Source of the DNA: Rhodamnia argentea
Lineage: Eukaryota; Streptophyta; Magnoliopsida; Myrtales; Myrtaceae
Reading direction: 5' to 3'
Assembly: GCF_020921035.1 (NCBI RefSeq)
Contig: NC_063160.1
Location: 19,309,095 to 19,373,094, forward strand
DNA length: 64,000 nt
In this document: piece by piece, positions 34,249 through 45,262 of the stretch
Layout of the letters: each line of letters starts with the position of its first letter
Position numbering within the stretch: position 1 is the first letter of the stretch
Translations under genes and position numbers: made by a program
Notes under the pieces: generated by a model
Told to the model about the DNA's origin: nothing
The model's input: the letters and a program-made list of their open reading frames with translations, nothing else
Database searches by the model: none

Positions 34249-34443
34249 ATGGCGAACCATCTGGAGGGCTTGGTGGAGACGATAAAGTCGAAGGTGCGAG
34301 CGCTGAAGAAGACGAAGAAGCCGTACGTGAAGATGGACAAGAGCTCGAGCGTGAAGGTGGAGATCCGTAGCCGAAAGGCCCGCAACCTCATCGACAAGAC
34401 GCTCAAGCTCGCCGATCGCCCCGGCAAGCGCAGCCACTTCTAG
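34249..34443 (+). CDS. Small basic 64-residue plant protein, unknown function
   Basis: An intronless ATG-to-stop frame in a GC-rich island. The protein is very basic (runs KKTKKPY and SRKARN, many Lys/Arg), has no signal peptide or membrane span, and starts MANHLEGLVETIKSKVRALK. The middle YVKMDKSSSVKVEIRSRKAR could form one short beta-strand and helix pattern. The tail is DRPGKRSHF. I have an impression of near-identical short proteins in other plants but cannot name a family. In favour of a real gene are the strong GC and codon contrast with the flanks, a possible TATA box at 34093, and a start context GGCGATGGCG that fits plant starts. Ribosomal or nucleic-acid association is only suggested by charge. 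Confidence 0.72.
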   Translation: MANHLEGLVETIKSKVRALKKTKKPYVKMDKSSSVKVEIRSRKARNLIDKTLKLADRPGKRSHF

Positions 34444-35589
34444 ACCTCGCCCAATCTCTCAATAAAAGAAATCGAAGAGAGATCTGTCAGGTAAAGGGAG
34501 ACGATGAAGATGGAGATGAAGATGATGTGTTCGTGCTCCGTTTGAAGTTGGCCTCTTTTCTTTGGTTTTCGTATTGCTATCGTCGTTTTTCGAGTCTGTT
34601 GTACCACCCGTTTCTGGGTTTCTGATTAGGTTTTAGGGCGACATAGGAATGGAACCGTTCCGGTCTGTGGCTTGAGAAAGACGTGGTTTTTCCAAAAGTT
34701 CGGATTGTACAGAGAAAAGGGTTCCATCGAAACATATCGTCCCATAAAGCAATCTGCTGTATATCGTTCAAAGCAAAAACTCAATGGAAACAAATTCATC
34801 AGAAGGAAGAGGAAACGAAAGAAGTTTGTTTTGAACACTAACTACAACACCGTGCCTACGTACGAAACTGGTCTTTAGCATCCATCTTCTCGTTCCGTCG
34901 CATGTAGGAAATAGGTTTTTTTTTTTTTTTTCATGAGCCGAGGGATGTAACGTGACGAGAGAGCTCCTGGGGAATGAGAAAGGAGAGCTGGGCTTTGTAG
35001 TCAAAGTAATGCGGACGGTGGAGTGAATTCAATTCAATGGCATTAAGTATTCTTCTTCTTGGTCAGATTAAACAAGTTCATGTGGGATGATGATGGGTCG
35101 TTTATTAATTTCCACAGTGCTTGGAGATCACAAGATGATGATGATGATGATGTTGGGGTTGGACGGCCGATTTCCAAAATGACTTTGCTCGACATAGATC
35201 TGCCCTCTTTTTCGAAAGCCCAGGGAGGGGAATGATCTGGTCTTGAGGCGAAGCCAAAGGATGAGGAAGAGAGATTTTTTCTGGTGTGATCCTCTCAAGT
35301 TTGTCCCCATGGTCGAGACCTGAGAATGGCGGATTTTGCAGATTCACATTGAGTTGGGACTGAGCTCCACGCGACTCGGGAATGCATGGAAGGAACTATT
35401 TGGATGCAAATTCATGGCCACCCCTTCAATGGCCTTAATTTCCTAGAATATCTCCGGCTTTTGGTTCAGTTCCAATTTTGTGCCGAGAATTTTTCTCTCG
35501 TCATATAATAATCTCCAACTTTTAATTTAGTTTCATATCCGTCTACAGGCCCAAAAATCACCATTAGTTTATATGAAATTATCAACACT

Positions 35590-36300
35590 AAGGTCAATTA
35601 GAGGTTCATCATCAGAACCCGGGTCTTCGAGAATACCCTCACTTTTGTACATAACAATAGCAACCTCTTGCTTATGGTAAAATCGCGTGAGCAAATCTGG
35701 GACTAAAGCGAAAGTTGGAGATTTTGTTAGGCCAACCAAAAAAAAAAAAGAAAATTTGGGGCAAAATTGAAGAGTTTTTTTTTTCTAAGATCCAATATTG
35801 GAGACTTTTGTTATAGTGAGAGTTTCCTTTTTTCCCTTTTTTTTTAAATCTTTTTTAGAGTGTGAAAGTATCGGTATTTAGCGTCGACTTGGTGGAAAAG
35901 TACGATGCAAATAATTTGGAAAAGTCAATCAAATGTGAAGATCCATCGCTTTTTTCCACCGGATTTTGAAGGATGGCGTGAGCAAAGATATAATCCGAAA
36001 ACGACGACTTTGAGGTTGCTGGTGTCGAGCTAACATCCTCAATTCAGACATCCTTATTTCATGCGACGACTGGCCCACGGATTTGATTGGACTAATTATC
36101 CAAACGTTAATCCCTCAAATTTGGAGGCTGGACTGGTGAAGGCCGAAGCTGAGGTAATGCAAGCTCATACAACTCGTGAGTATTAACAACAGAAAGCAAC
36201 ATTGAGGATGTTTGACTAATAATTTGTGGAATTCTTGATATCATCATCTCCTTTTCTATTTGGATATACATACGTCCATCTAACCTCAAAACATTTCATA
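35590..36300. repeat. Direct duplication, left copy
   Basis: Shares with 37205-37850, in order: ATTAGAGGTTCATCATC, ACCCTCACTTTTGTACA, GGATTTTGAAGGAT, GACGACTTTGAGGTTGC, CTAACATCCTCAATTC, CAGACATCCTTATTT and GAGGCTGGACTGGTGAAGGC. Both copies are non-coding and carry separate small indels. Confidence 0.75.
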
Positions 36301-36835
36301 TAATTGCGATTTCGATGAATGGAAGCCGTCTTAGCGATCTATGGCCAATAGGACCAAATTGACAAAAGTTGAAAATGTTTAGGATTGAATTGGAAAAAAA
36401 AGTGTAAAAGATCTATGACTTTTTTTTTTTACAATATTTCGTGTGTGTAACTATTTATGTATAAGGAAGGGAGAGATTCTCCGACATCACGAGCGCTCTT
36501 TCCAATCTCTCCCGAGGTTTGCATTTTGATGATGAACCATACAGATTGGTCGGATGGCATTAAAATGACATAATAGGCTGTATTATGACACCTGTATTTT
36601 CGTCGACAAATTGCATAAGCATTTTTATAACTTTTTTTTTAAATAGAACAAGAAGAATACAGACAAGAAGAGAATATACACATTTCCGGCCTTGCTTTGC
36701 AGAAAATAAGAAAATTGGATACTTTCAGCCCATGAAGACAAGCCCATACACGAAGCCCACAGCCCACTAAAGATCCATAAAAAAAGACACGTCGCCCTTT
36801 CTTGTTCTTCTCATCTCTTCCGTTGGTGACAGAAA

Positions 36836-37204
36836 ATAAGCGGCACTAGCTTAGAGCTGGGCGAGGGCCCGTCACCCTTGCCTGCAGGCCCTTGCCTAAT
36901 AGCCGGCAGCAGGCCTCGGCCGATGGCAGGCAATCCCCCGCTGCTTAACAATAAAAAAATTAAAAAAATATTAAAAATAAAAATAATGAAAAAAAAAAAA
37001 AAATTTCCATGTCGGCACCGACCATGCCACGTAGAACGGTCAACGCCCATGTCAACGATTTTTTTTTTATCAAACTTTGTCGGATATACTATATTGACAA
37101 ATTGTCAAAAGGTTGTTTGAGATTTGATTGGCCAAATTGAAAGATTTATGACTGAATTGACAACAAGGTAATAAGTTTATGACTTTTTTTGATAATTTTT
37201 CCAT
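36836..37204. mobile_element. Family 1 foldback element, right half
   Basis: A GC-rich core ('GGCGAGGGCCCGTCACCC', Gly/Ala-rich if translated), an A-rich stretch, then TTGACAAATTGTCAAAAGG and ATGACTGAATTGACAACAAG. The end, TAAGTTTATGACTTTTTTTG, is the reverse complement of the left end of the 26054 element. A further end piece of the same family lies at 36350-36450. The insertion sits between the two direct copies. Confidence 0.6.
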
Positions 37205-37850
37205 TAGAGGTTCATTATCGGAACCTACTTCTTCATGAACACCCTTACTTTCGTACAAAACAATAACAACATCCCGATATTGGTAATTTTGAAGAAATTG
37301 ATGGCGATTTTTGGACGCGTGGGTAAATTTAGGACTAGAGGGAAAGTCAAAGGATTTTTTATGAGGCAAAAAAGAAAAAAAAAATTGCGGAGCAGAGTTG
37401 GGATTGAAGCTAAAGTTGGGAGTCTTTTAAAAGATTGGCCCATTCTTAAATATATGGAGGTCTAAATTGGCAATTTTGGGTCAGACCACGAGAACAATCT
37501 GGAAAAGTTCGAAGATTCATCGATTTCTTTCCATCGGGTTTTGAAGGATAGCCTGAACAGAGATTACATTAGCAAACCGAGCTCGCAATGAAAGCCGAGG
37601 AACAATCGATACATGATGTCGTTCGGAAAGCGAAGGGTCGAGTGTACGGCAAATAATACATAAAACGATGACTTTGAGATTGCCAGTGTCAAAGCTAACA
37701 TCCTCAATTCAAAGTTCAGACATCCTTATTTTTTGCGAGAATTGGGACAAGGATTAGATTATCAGCCTAAAGTTACTCTTGAAAATTGGAGAGGCTGGAC
37801 TGGTGAAGGCCGAAGCTGAGATTGCAGCTTGTTCACAGCTAGAATTACGG
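37205..37850. repeat. Direct duplication, right copy
   Basis: Partner of 35590-36300. It is longer in the middle, with an extra segment about 37570-37660 (GAGCTCGCAATGAAAGCCG onward), and ends at about 37850, beyond the shared GAAGGCCGAAGCTGAG motif. Confidence 0.75.
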
Positions 37851-39031
37851 TCAAAGGTACTTCGTCGCCGTGGCAATTCCGGCGAAACACGTCTTATACA
37901 ATTCGCGAGCATGAATTTCCACCGATCAACTTGAAGAACGAATGATCAGGGCTGAAACATAAACGACATGAAGGATTGTTTGGCAACTAATCTTTGGAAT
38001 ACTTGGTGTCGTGTCTTTTTGAATTCGGCTTTCGCTCGTGTAAACACTTTACTTGTAAGGCTAGGTCCAGTCTAATTGACCTGAGCAAGCCCCATCCAGT
38101 CCAAAACATGATGTATTCTTCTTCTTTCTTGTCAATGATGGGTTTTGGCAATGAGTTACGCTCCGCTCGGGGCCACAGCCCGAGCCCACCCAATGATCCA
38201 CCTCCGTTTCATTGACCTTGTTTGCAATATGCATCTCAAAATTTGTACAATCAAGAGGAAAGCTGCGGAAGCATATGAAGATTAAATAGTGGTTCATTTG
38301 ATTATTTTTATCGGATTTTATATATATGTCTAGGTATTCGAAAGATAAGTAAGGCAAAAACCCTCATCTCTAAGACATACTTCATTGTATATATCAAAAT
38401 TTCTGTATCCCCATCGTTGGTTTTTCCATGTCCACCGAGGAAAGCAGGCAAGAGTCAAGTCATTCGGTCTGTTTATGCCAAAAGTTATTCTATATATCCA
38501 ATTCCTACTAATAAGCGCCAGATACGACGAGCTCGAGCTTGGCCGCCATTTTCTATGGTTTGACTATGTCGTATCTATCCATCGTATACGTGTATATTTC
38601 ATTTGGCCAGCTTCATAATGTTTATATATACAGCACAAGAGGAGGTCAACTGTTGAACCTCCGCTGCATACGCAAAAGTATGCCTGGAGATTAAGAACAT
38701 TTCAAAGCAGCATATGATTAAAGGGGTCAAGCAGGAATCGCTTTCTCTGTCTCTCTCTTATTACACTTGGTTTCTGATTTCTTCCGTTCAAATTTGGCCT
38801 CCTGACGTCGCTCTCTCATCCTCTTCACGTATTCGTGGAAGTCATCAATTTGGTCTTAATTTTAATGCCGGTTTTGAAAAAGTCCACACGTTCCATGCAT
38901 TACATTACACTTTCAATGACGTCTTCCTTCTCAACTTGTTCGTGTTCAAACCGCTCATGCTAACCCTGATTCCAGGAAAGAAACCCCACAAGCCAAAACC
39001 CTAATTTATAAACCCCATCCAGCCACCCCTT

Positions 39032-39037
39032 TATATA
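39032..39037 (+). promoter_or_regulatory. Probable TATA box of paralogue 1
   Basis: TATATA within CCTTTATATACTTATC, about 155 bases upstream of the start codon. It leaves room for a leader with a (CCT)n tract (about 39099-39123). Confidence 0.5.
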
Positions 39038-39188
39038 CTTATCAAATCTTTCTTGAGAAACTCACACCCATAACGTGTTCCGAAGAAAAAGAAAAGTTCC
39101 TCCTCCTCCTCCTCCTCCTCCTCCTTGTTTCTTGTTTACATACCACTCTTTCCAACAATTGCTCACAATTGTGCAATTTGAAGAAGCC

Positions 39189-39686
39189 ATGAGGAACACC
39201 AAAGTGGCCAGCAAGCAAAGCAAGATCAAGCACTTGATGTCGGCGCCCCTGAGGATCATGAGCAAGGCGAAGAACTTCTACATGAGGAACATGGAGGACT
39301 TCGCCGGCAGGGTGGGCCAGAACGGCGGAGTTGGCGGCCCTGCCGCTGCTCAGGTCACGACGCTGCCCAAGAGCTTCAGCGTGAACTCATCCAAGGAGAG
39401 GGACGAGGACGAGGACTTCCGGGAGCTCGTGCGGGCCGTTTCTAAGAGGAGAGGCTTGGACATGACCGGTTTCGAGTCGCGGAACGGGTACGGTTCCAGT
39501 AGCGGTACCAATAATGTTTACGGCGTGGGGAGGAGCCAAAGCGTGGGGTTGGGGAAGATAGGGAGGATTGATGAGAACATCCCTGCTGATGAGTTTGAGG
39601 AAGATAGGTTGAATCTGAAGGCCGATTCGGCGTATCCAAGGAGCAGAAGCCATGCTGTTGGCCGGAGAAACGTTGGGCTCTATTAA
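39189..39686 (+). CDS. Uncharacterised plant protein, paralogue 1 of 3
   Basis: An intronless gene; the ATG at 39189 gives 165 residues aligned with its two neighbours, while the longer upstream frame (from 39075) is the CCT-tract leader. Shared blocks: SKQSKIKHLMSAPLRIMSKA (residues 7-26), NFYMRNMEDFAGRV, LPKSFSVNSS, and a GKIGRIDEN..EFEED element. The Arg-rich tail is YPRSRSHAVGRRN. No signal peptide, membrane span or known catalytic motif is visible; it is Ser- and Arg-rich and probably largely disordered. The layout reminds me of a plant family of which some members are labelled Avr9/Cf-9 rapidly elicited, but that recollection is uncertain. It is the most diverged of the three and the best kept in composition (GC-rich codons). 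Confidence 0.82.
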   Translation: MRNTKVASKQSKIKHLMSAPLRIMSKAKNFYMRNMEDFAGRVGQNGGVGGPAAAQVTTLPKSFSVNSSKERDEDEDFRELVRAVSKRRGLDMTGFESRNGYGSSSGTNNVYGVGRSQSVGLGKIGRIDENIPADEFEEDRLNLKADSAYPRSRSHAVGRRNVGLY

Positions 39687-41457
39687 ATGCTAAAGGCAAA
39701 GAAACTTTGGTGGATTATAAGATGTTTGAATTGGGGAAGATCAAGATGTAAATAATAAGAGTTTGAGGGCGTGTCCATTTCGACTTATGTACCTTCTTGG
39801 ATTGTATCAAATTGGTGATTGTTTAGTTCAGGTCTTCTCTTTTTTTTTTTTTTTTTTTTTTTTGTTTTTTTTTTTTTTTTTATGGTTGTCGTTCGAGAGT
39901 TGTAGCTATAAATGCTACTCGATCGATGGTGTCTTGGATCATACTGCACAAAAATAATCAAACATGTATTTGATGATAATTCAGAGAATATTTGGTAACA
40001 TGTTTCCGTCAAGCTCTGTTCATTCTTGCACAGATAAATTCTGGTCATTGATCTTGTTGTGGTCAATCGATGTGAATTATAGTAAGCCCTTTCTTTCTAA
40101 ATGACAATGTCGGCACGTTAAATCCGATGAGCTTGAAGCTTCCGCAATGGCATTCAAGGGTTTTCTTGGTGTGTATAAGGCAAGTATTGAGAGAGAAGAT
40201 TTGCCATCTTGAAAATACTTTTCTCTTGATAATTGGCAGAATATTCATACCCAATGTATGAACAACCGACTATTCACTATAGATTGGCAAGTTTAGCAAT
40301 TTGCTCTCTTCTAATTGCGGATTCGATTACACGTACAGCTCCGACGAACTATATGAAATTGCTCTGCATCGAATAGGCGATCTTCGATTGGGGATTGCCC
40401 CATCATCATGGCCATTGTCGTCGTCATCTAGAATAAAATAAGAAAAAGGGCCACACAATTAAGAACAGTAATAATCTTGTTATTACTGCAGCTATGTCTT
40501 AAGCTTATGAGCGATTGAAATCATTCGGAATTTCTTGCTTCTCGAGAGTTTTCTATTTCCAAATTCCAAAGTACGTATCACGAACCTGCAATTGAGCGTG
40601 TGCTCCGCTACTTCGTCACCAGTTTTCTTTGGCGGGTGGCTGCTAATTAATCATTAATTAGTCAGTTTAATTTTTAGATTCTATTGGTCTCTTGGTCAAA
40701 GCCAATGCAAAAGGACGTAAAGTCTATAACCTAGACAACCGGCCGTCCTGAAAAGTTACGGAACTTCCAAAGGAGTTAAAGGCCGGAATAATTTCCTACC
40801 ATAATAGAAAAGCTCTCTCTATAGTTTTCATCTTCATAATATTTCAACATGGAAGGCGCTAGCCTGACAGTCCGACAGATCTGTCATTATTTCTAACCCC
40901 ACGATATTTCAATTAATTAGTGCTTTATGCAAAATACGCGATGATGATGTGTGAATTTATAGTCAGAAATAATCGACAATCTTGTCATACTTCCAGAAAA
41001 ACATTCTCCTTTGACCATATTAGAAAAAACACGTATATAATAGTCGTGGTTTTCTGTTGCGCCAAATTAATAGTAAACATTTCGGATAAGACCGCTGATT
41101 GGTTCTGTTTGTTTTCTTGTGTTTTTTTTTCAATTTTGCCAGCTTTACGTTATTCTGTGAACAGCGTTCTTGAAGTCTCATTTGACATTTCATATGTTGA
41201 AACTTTTGAAAAAGTCATAGACACGCCACGTCAACGTTCCTATTCCACTAGTCATGGAAATCATTGCCGTTATGTCTAATCTACGTTGATATTAACCTTG
41301 TGAGGCCATATACTCCAAGACCCAAAACGCCTTCATATTGAACTTTCTCTTCAAGCTACGCTCTCATAGCTTGAACAATAAAACCCTAATCTCGTGCTCC
41401 AATCTCACTCCGTCTCTAAGTTATAGTTTCTCTATGCTTGAGTGCGAGCGAGCAGAA
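39687..41457. other. Spacer between paralogues 1 and 2
   Basis: Contains the probable 3' UTR of paralogue 1, a T-rich tract (39839-39881) and unique DNA. About 41090-41340 is similar to 43690-43960 upstream of paralogue 3, so the promoter was duplicated with the gene. Confidence 0.55.
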
Positions 41458-41931
41458 ATGGCGGCGTCTAAGCAAAGTAAGTTCAAGCACGTGATAGGAG
41501 CACCCATTAGAGTTTTAAACAAGGTTAGGAGTCTCTACATGAATAGTTTGATGGATTGCACAACTAGGGTTGATTGCAGTGGACCTGTTGTCGGAGGTCC
41601 AATCCCTCCAGTGTCGACTCGGTCGCCCAAAAGTTTTAGCGTCGACTCTTCGGTGAATGATCATGAATTACAATGCATGAGTTTATCTCAATCGGTTTCT
41701 AGGACCAATCCACGGAGGGAAGTCGAGAAATCGAGAATCACGAGCAAGGTTCGGCCAGCAAATGCTATGCAATCTAATTGTGCAATGGGAATGAGGAGTT
41801 ACAGTGTTGCGGTCGGTTTGATAGGAAGGATTGATGAAGATAACTCTTGTTCTTTTGAAGAGGATAAGGGGGATGTCTTGTACCCCAAATGCAGAAGTTA
41901 TGCTCCTAAGAGAAAGTTTGTGTCCTACTAA
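41458..41931 (+). CDS. Uncharacterised plant protein, paralogue 2 of 3
   Basis: An intronless gene of 157 residues starting MAASKQSKFKHVIGAPIRVL. The same frame is open upstream to 41338, but homology with paralogue 3 begins at this ATG. Blocks match paralogue 3 closely (LYMNSLMD, MRSYSVAVGLIGRIDED, SCSFEEDKGD) and paralogue 1 more loosely (PKSFSVDSS, GRIDED). It ends KRKFVSY and a TAA stop. It uses AT-rich codons, unlike paralogue 1. The function is not known; see paralogue 1 for the tentative family. Confidence 0.8.
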   Translation: MAASKQSKFKHVIGAPIRVLNKVRSLYMNSLMDCTTRVDCSGPVVGGPIPPVSTRSPKSFSVDSSVNDHELQCMSLSQSVSRTNPRREVEKSRITSKVRPANAMQSNCAMGMRSYSVAVGLIGRIDEDNSCSFEEDKGDVLYPKCRSYAPKRKFVSY

Positions 41932-44060
41932 CATACACATATGCATGGCTCAACATGCATACAATGTGTCGATGATATATATGACACGATTTGGCGGTTT
42001 AAAGCTCGAGCGATTTTGTAATTGCGAATTGGGATTGCGCTATACTATCTATTTTTACCTTCTTGTGGGTTGGAATATGATTAGCAAAACAGTGACGGTC
42101 GTTCGAGATAGCTCTTTTTATCTCCCGATGTTGGAGGGCAAATAGTCATGTTTAAAAGGTGTAACCGAGTTAGCTCTTGAGGAGCTTTCCAAGTCTAATC
42201 ATACACACAAGGCCATCTTTTCCAATTCTCTTTGAGCAAAATAAGTGTCCTACAGCAATAATGATAAGGAATGAAAGCAATGTTGTGTTTTTCATATTTC
42301 TCGAAAGCGATCTTTGATTGAGTCAATTCTGAGCATTCACATTTGAAATGCGAAAGAAGTTCTGATTCAATAGTTGCTGGTATAGATTTGATTTATGTGG
42401 CCCACTCACATCCAAGTAATCATCAGTCAAACCTCATTATGGGAAAAATTGCCAGAAAAGTGATGAACATATTGTAATCATATCAATTTAGTCTTAATTC
42501 TCTTTTTTTAGCCAATTTAGTCTTATATCTTTTACATTTATGCTAATTCAGCCATTCTTTCTTAACGATCTTTAATAAATAAATAAAAAATGAGTTAAAG
42601 GCCAAAATAGTTCTCTATAATAATAACAAAATTCTTTCTATAGTATTGACCTTCATAAATTTATAAAATCCAGGAAAAATGTATACATTAGACGTGGTCC
42701 TCTTAAAAAAGAACTATATTTTTCTTTATCGGGTCTCAATTCTAGCGCAAATATCATTTTTTTTGTCTTGAAAGAAATCACAAACTTTCGGTCGGTAATC
42801 AAATATAGCCCTCATTAGGTTTCGGTCCCGATTATAAGTCCAACGTACCATTCCAAATGCACACAATCTCTAGGTCGCTATGGATTTATGGCACTGAAAC
42901 GACGTCATCTTGATCTTCTTGAACCGAGGGGAAATTAAGGAAATTAGGGCCATCTCTCTGGGCGCATCTTCTGTAGCCTCATCGTCATGATACAAAGATT
43001 TGGAACTTTTCTTCATTGCCAAACGCTGCCCCAGATCGGCCATACCCACAGGCTTTGATCTTGATTATCAGATCAATGAGTGACAGCCCATCAAAGTCAG
43101 TACCATCAAAGGATCGAAGCACAGCATATTACGCAGGAATCACCGTAGTGGTATCAACTGTGCAGCTGTAGAGAGGAACGATCCAAAGGAGTCTTCTATC
43201 CATTTCTCGGATTCAACGAGGCCTCATTATAGATTGTTTTCCCCTCTCTCACACCTCAATTTGTCTTCCACACTGCAGATGCGGTCTCTGTGCTTCGCTG
43301 TTGTTGGAGTTGTTGTTGTTGTCCAACATCGATTGTGAATGGGTCATGTATGGTCTTTATATTCATGTAGTCTCCCTCCATTAAGCTTAAATTTTTGGAT
43401 TGGACTTTCTAACATGGTATCGAGCCAGGTGTTATTTCTTTCCGCGTATGTTGGCCCACTCTCCATTAGTCAATTTCTACGTGCTGCTCCAAATCGGTTT
43501 GCACGTGAGAGGAGGTGTGGTTTGGTGCCTTAAATCACGTTAACAAGCGACGTGTAGGTAATGTGTGCCTGTAATGATTACATCGTACTTTTAACGGTAT
43601 CATTCGACGAAAATTTTCTGGGTCGGATTTGGTACTATTGAAAGTTCGTGAACGTTTGTGAGGAAAAAAATGACATAGTTGGACAAAAATTGATGCTATT
43701 CCAAAGCATTTTTGTGCGATCTCTCGTGTTCTTTTCGTTTCTGCCAGCTTTATATTCTTCTATCAATAGCATTCTTGAAATCGCATTTGACGTTTTATAC
43801 GTTGCAAATTGTGAAATAGTCATGCATAGGCCCCGTCAAATGTTCCTATTCCTTGCTGTTTTATCTGAGCTGCATTCATGTTAACATCATGAGGCTATAT
43901 AGATCAAAAAACCCAACACACTTTGATTTGTACCATCATCATATTGGATTCTCTCTTCAACCTCTCATAGCTTGAACCAAAAATTCCCTCATCTTATGCT
44001 CAGGTTATTCCCTCTCCAAATTATAATTTCCATATTCAGCGTGCCCTTGGGTGAGCAAAA
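41932..44060. other. Spacer between paralogues 2 and 3
   Basis: Holds a fragment of family 1 foldback DNA (about 42455-42610), unique DNA with no convincing frame (42650-43290), a short LTR/TRIM-like element (about 43300-43520) and the duplicated promoter region (43690-43960). Confidence 0.5.
43300..43520 (+). mobile_element. Short LTR/TRIM-like retrotransposon remnant
   Basis: Reads as the 3' part of an LTR (GTCCAACATCGATTGTGAAT onward, ending TTTCTAACA at about 43412) followed at once by TGGTATCGAGCC, a primer-binding site of the initiator-methionine-tRNA type. About 90 bases further, GTGAGAGGAGGTGT looks like a polypurine tract. No coding region lies between, so this would be a miniature element with a missing right LTR. 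Confidence 0.6.
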
Positions 44061-44573
44061 ATGGCGACGTCTAAGCAAAGCAAGTTCAAGCACGTAATAG
44101 GAGCACTCATTAGGGTTTTAAGCGAGGCTAGAAATCTCTATATGAACAGCTTGATGGATCGCGCGACTGGGATTGATTACAGGGGAACAATTGTCGGGGG
44201 TCCGGTTGCTCAAGTGCCGACTCTATTGCCCACAAATTTCTATGTCTACTCTTCCATGAATGATCATGACGCGCAAAGTATGAGTTCGTCTCAATTGGTT
44301 TCGAGGACCGATTCGAGGAGTGAAGCTGAGAAATCGGGAATCCCGAGCAAGATTCGGCGGGCAAACTATATGCAATCTAATTATGCAAGGGGGATGAGGA
44401 GTTACAGCGTTAGGGTAGGTGTGATAGGAAGAGTTGATAAAGATGAGTGTTGCTCCTTCGAAGACGATAAAGGTGATTTCTTGTATACTAAAAGCAGAAG
44501 TTATCCTACTAAAAGAAAGGTTGTATACTACTCACTCTTCAGATATGACCTGATTTGGCGATTAAAAGCTTGA
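44061..44573 (+). CDS. Uncharacterised plant protein, paralogue 3 of 3, with extended C-terminus
   Basis: An intronless gene of 170 residues starting MATSKQSKFKHVIGALIRVL. It is collinear with paralogue 2 throughout (LYMNSLMD, VIGRVDKDE, CSFEDDKGD). At the position of the paralogue 2 TAA stop it has TCA, and the frame runs on for 13 codons into DNA that is 3' UTR in paralogue 2, ending at TGA. It therefore has a new tail, SLFRYDLIWRLKA. Otherwise there is no frameshift. Substitutions at residues conserved between copies 1 and 2 (for example PKSFSV has become PTNFYV) suggest relaxed constraint, so it may be heading to pseudogene status. Confidence 0.75.
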   Translation: MATSKQSKFKHVIGALIRVLSEARNLYMNSLMDRATGIDYRGTIVGGPVAQVPTLLPTNFYVYSSMNDHDAQSMSSSQLVSRTDSRSEAEKSGIPSKIRRANYMQSNYARGMRSYSVRVGVIGRVDKDECCSFEDDKGDFLYTKSRSYPTKRKVVYYSLFRYDLIWRLKA

Positions 44574-45262
44574 GTAAATATTTAATTTACTACTAAAAAA
44601 AGGTCTTAAACCTATTGTAATTATGTTAATTCAATCTTAGAGGTGTCAATATGGGTCTTTGACCCACTTTTATTCACTTGGGTCGCATATAGATTGAGTA
44701 GTTTTAAAAATGAGTCAAATATGTGTTTAGACTTATAAAGCCTTTTTAAATATGGATTTTTAACTCAACCCATATTATACTCATGGCTTCTAGCTTCCCA
44801 AGCATCACTTGTAAACAAGCCTTAATTATATTACTTTATATTTTTTTTATTTTTTATATTTGTTTTGGAACCTCCCCACCTGCCTCCGCCGCCGTTGCGC
44901 GCAGCCCGCCGCTCCTCCACCACCACTGCCCACTGCGACCGCTGGCCGCCGCCCAAACCAATGCAAGCTCTTACGCCAAGAATCACGAACTCTATGTCCT
45001 CATTTTGCCTTTCTCCGCATAATTTTTTATATCTCCTGACACCATCCTTGTCACTCCTTAGTTACCTCCGAATCATCCACTCAGTAGCGTCCAGGTTCAA
45101 TCGTGCATCAGCCGCCACCATTTCCAATATAATTGTGCTCCCCCTATAACAGCTTCAATGTCGCCCACGGCACAAGAAAAAGATAAGATCAAATGTTTTC
45201 CTGATCAGTCTTACTCACATTGACCCAAGATCACATTCACGATCTTTATCAACAAAAAGAAA
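44574..45262. other. Spacer between paralogue 3 and the dioxygenase relic
   Basis: Contains a hAT-like end phrase (AGAGGTGTCAATATGGGT at about 44640) with a short AT-rich repeat to about 44780, and a GC-rich segment (44880-44960) with short frames I cannot assign. Confidence 0.4.

Larger units (their letters stand above)
34444..39031. other. Intergenic DNA with a split direct duplication
   Basis: No supported gene in 4.6 kb. Contents: probable 3' UTR (34444-34640); a GAT repeat (about 35133-35151); a direct duplication (about 35590-36300 and 37205-37850); family 1 foldback element pieces between the copies (36350-36450 and 36836-37204); unique AT-rich DNA (37990-38700); and the promoter region of the next gene. 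The duplicated unit is not open in any frame. Confidence 0.5.

Noticed and set aside
44783-45022. 79-codon frame with a hydrophobic start and Pro/Ala-rich segment
   Set aside because: It looks signal-peptide-like, but the hydrophobic part is T-rich low complexity and the remainder is a GC-rich patch with no match; not supported as a gene.
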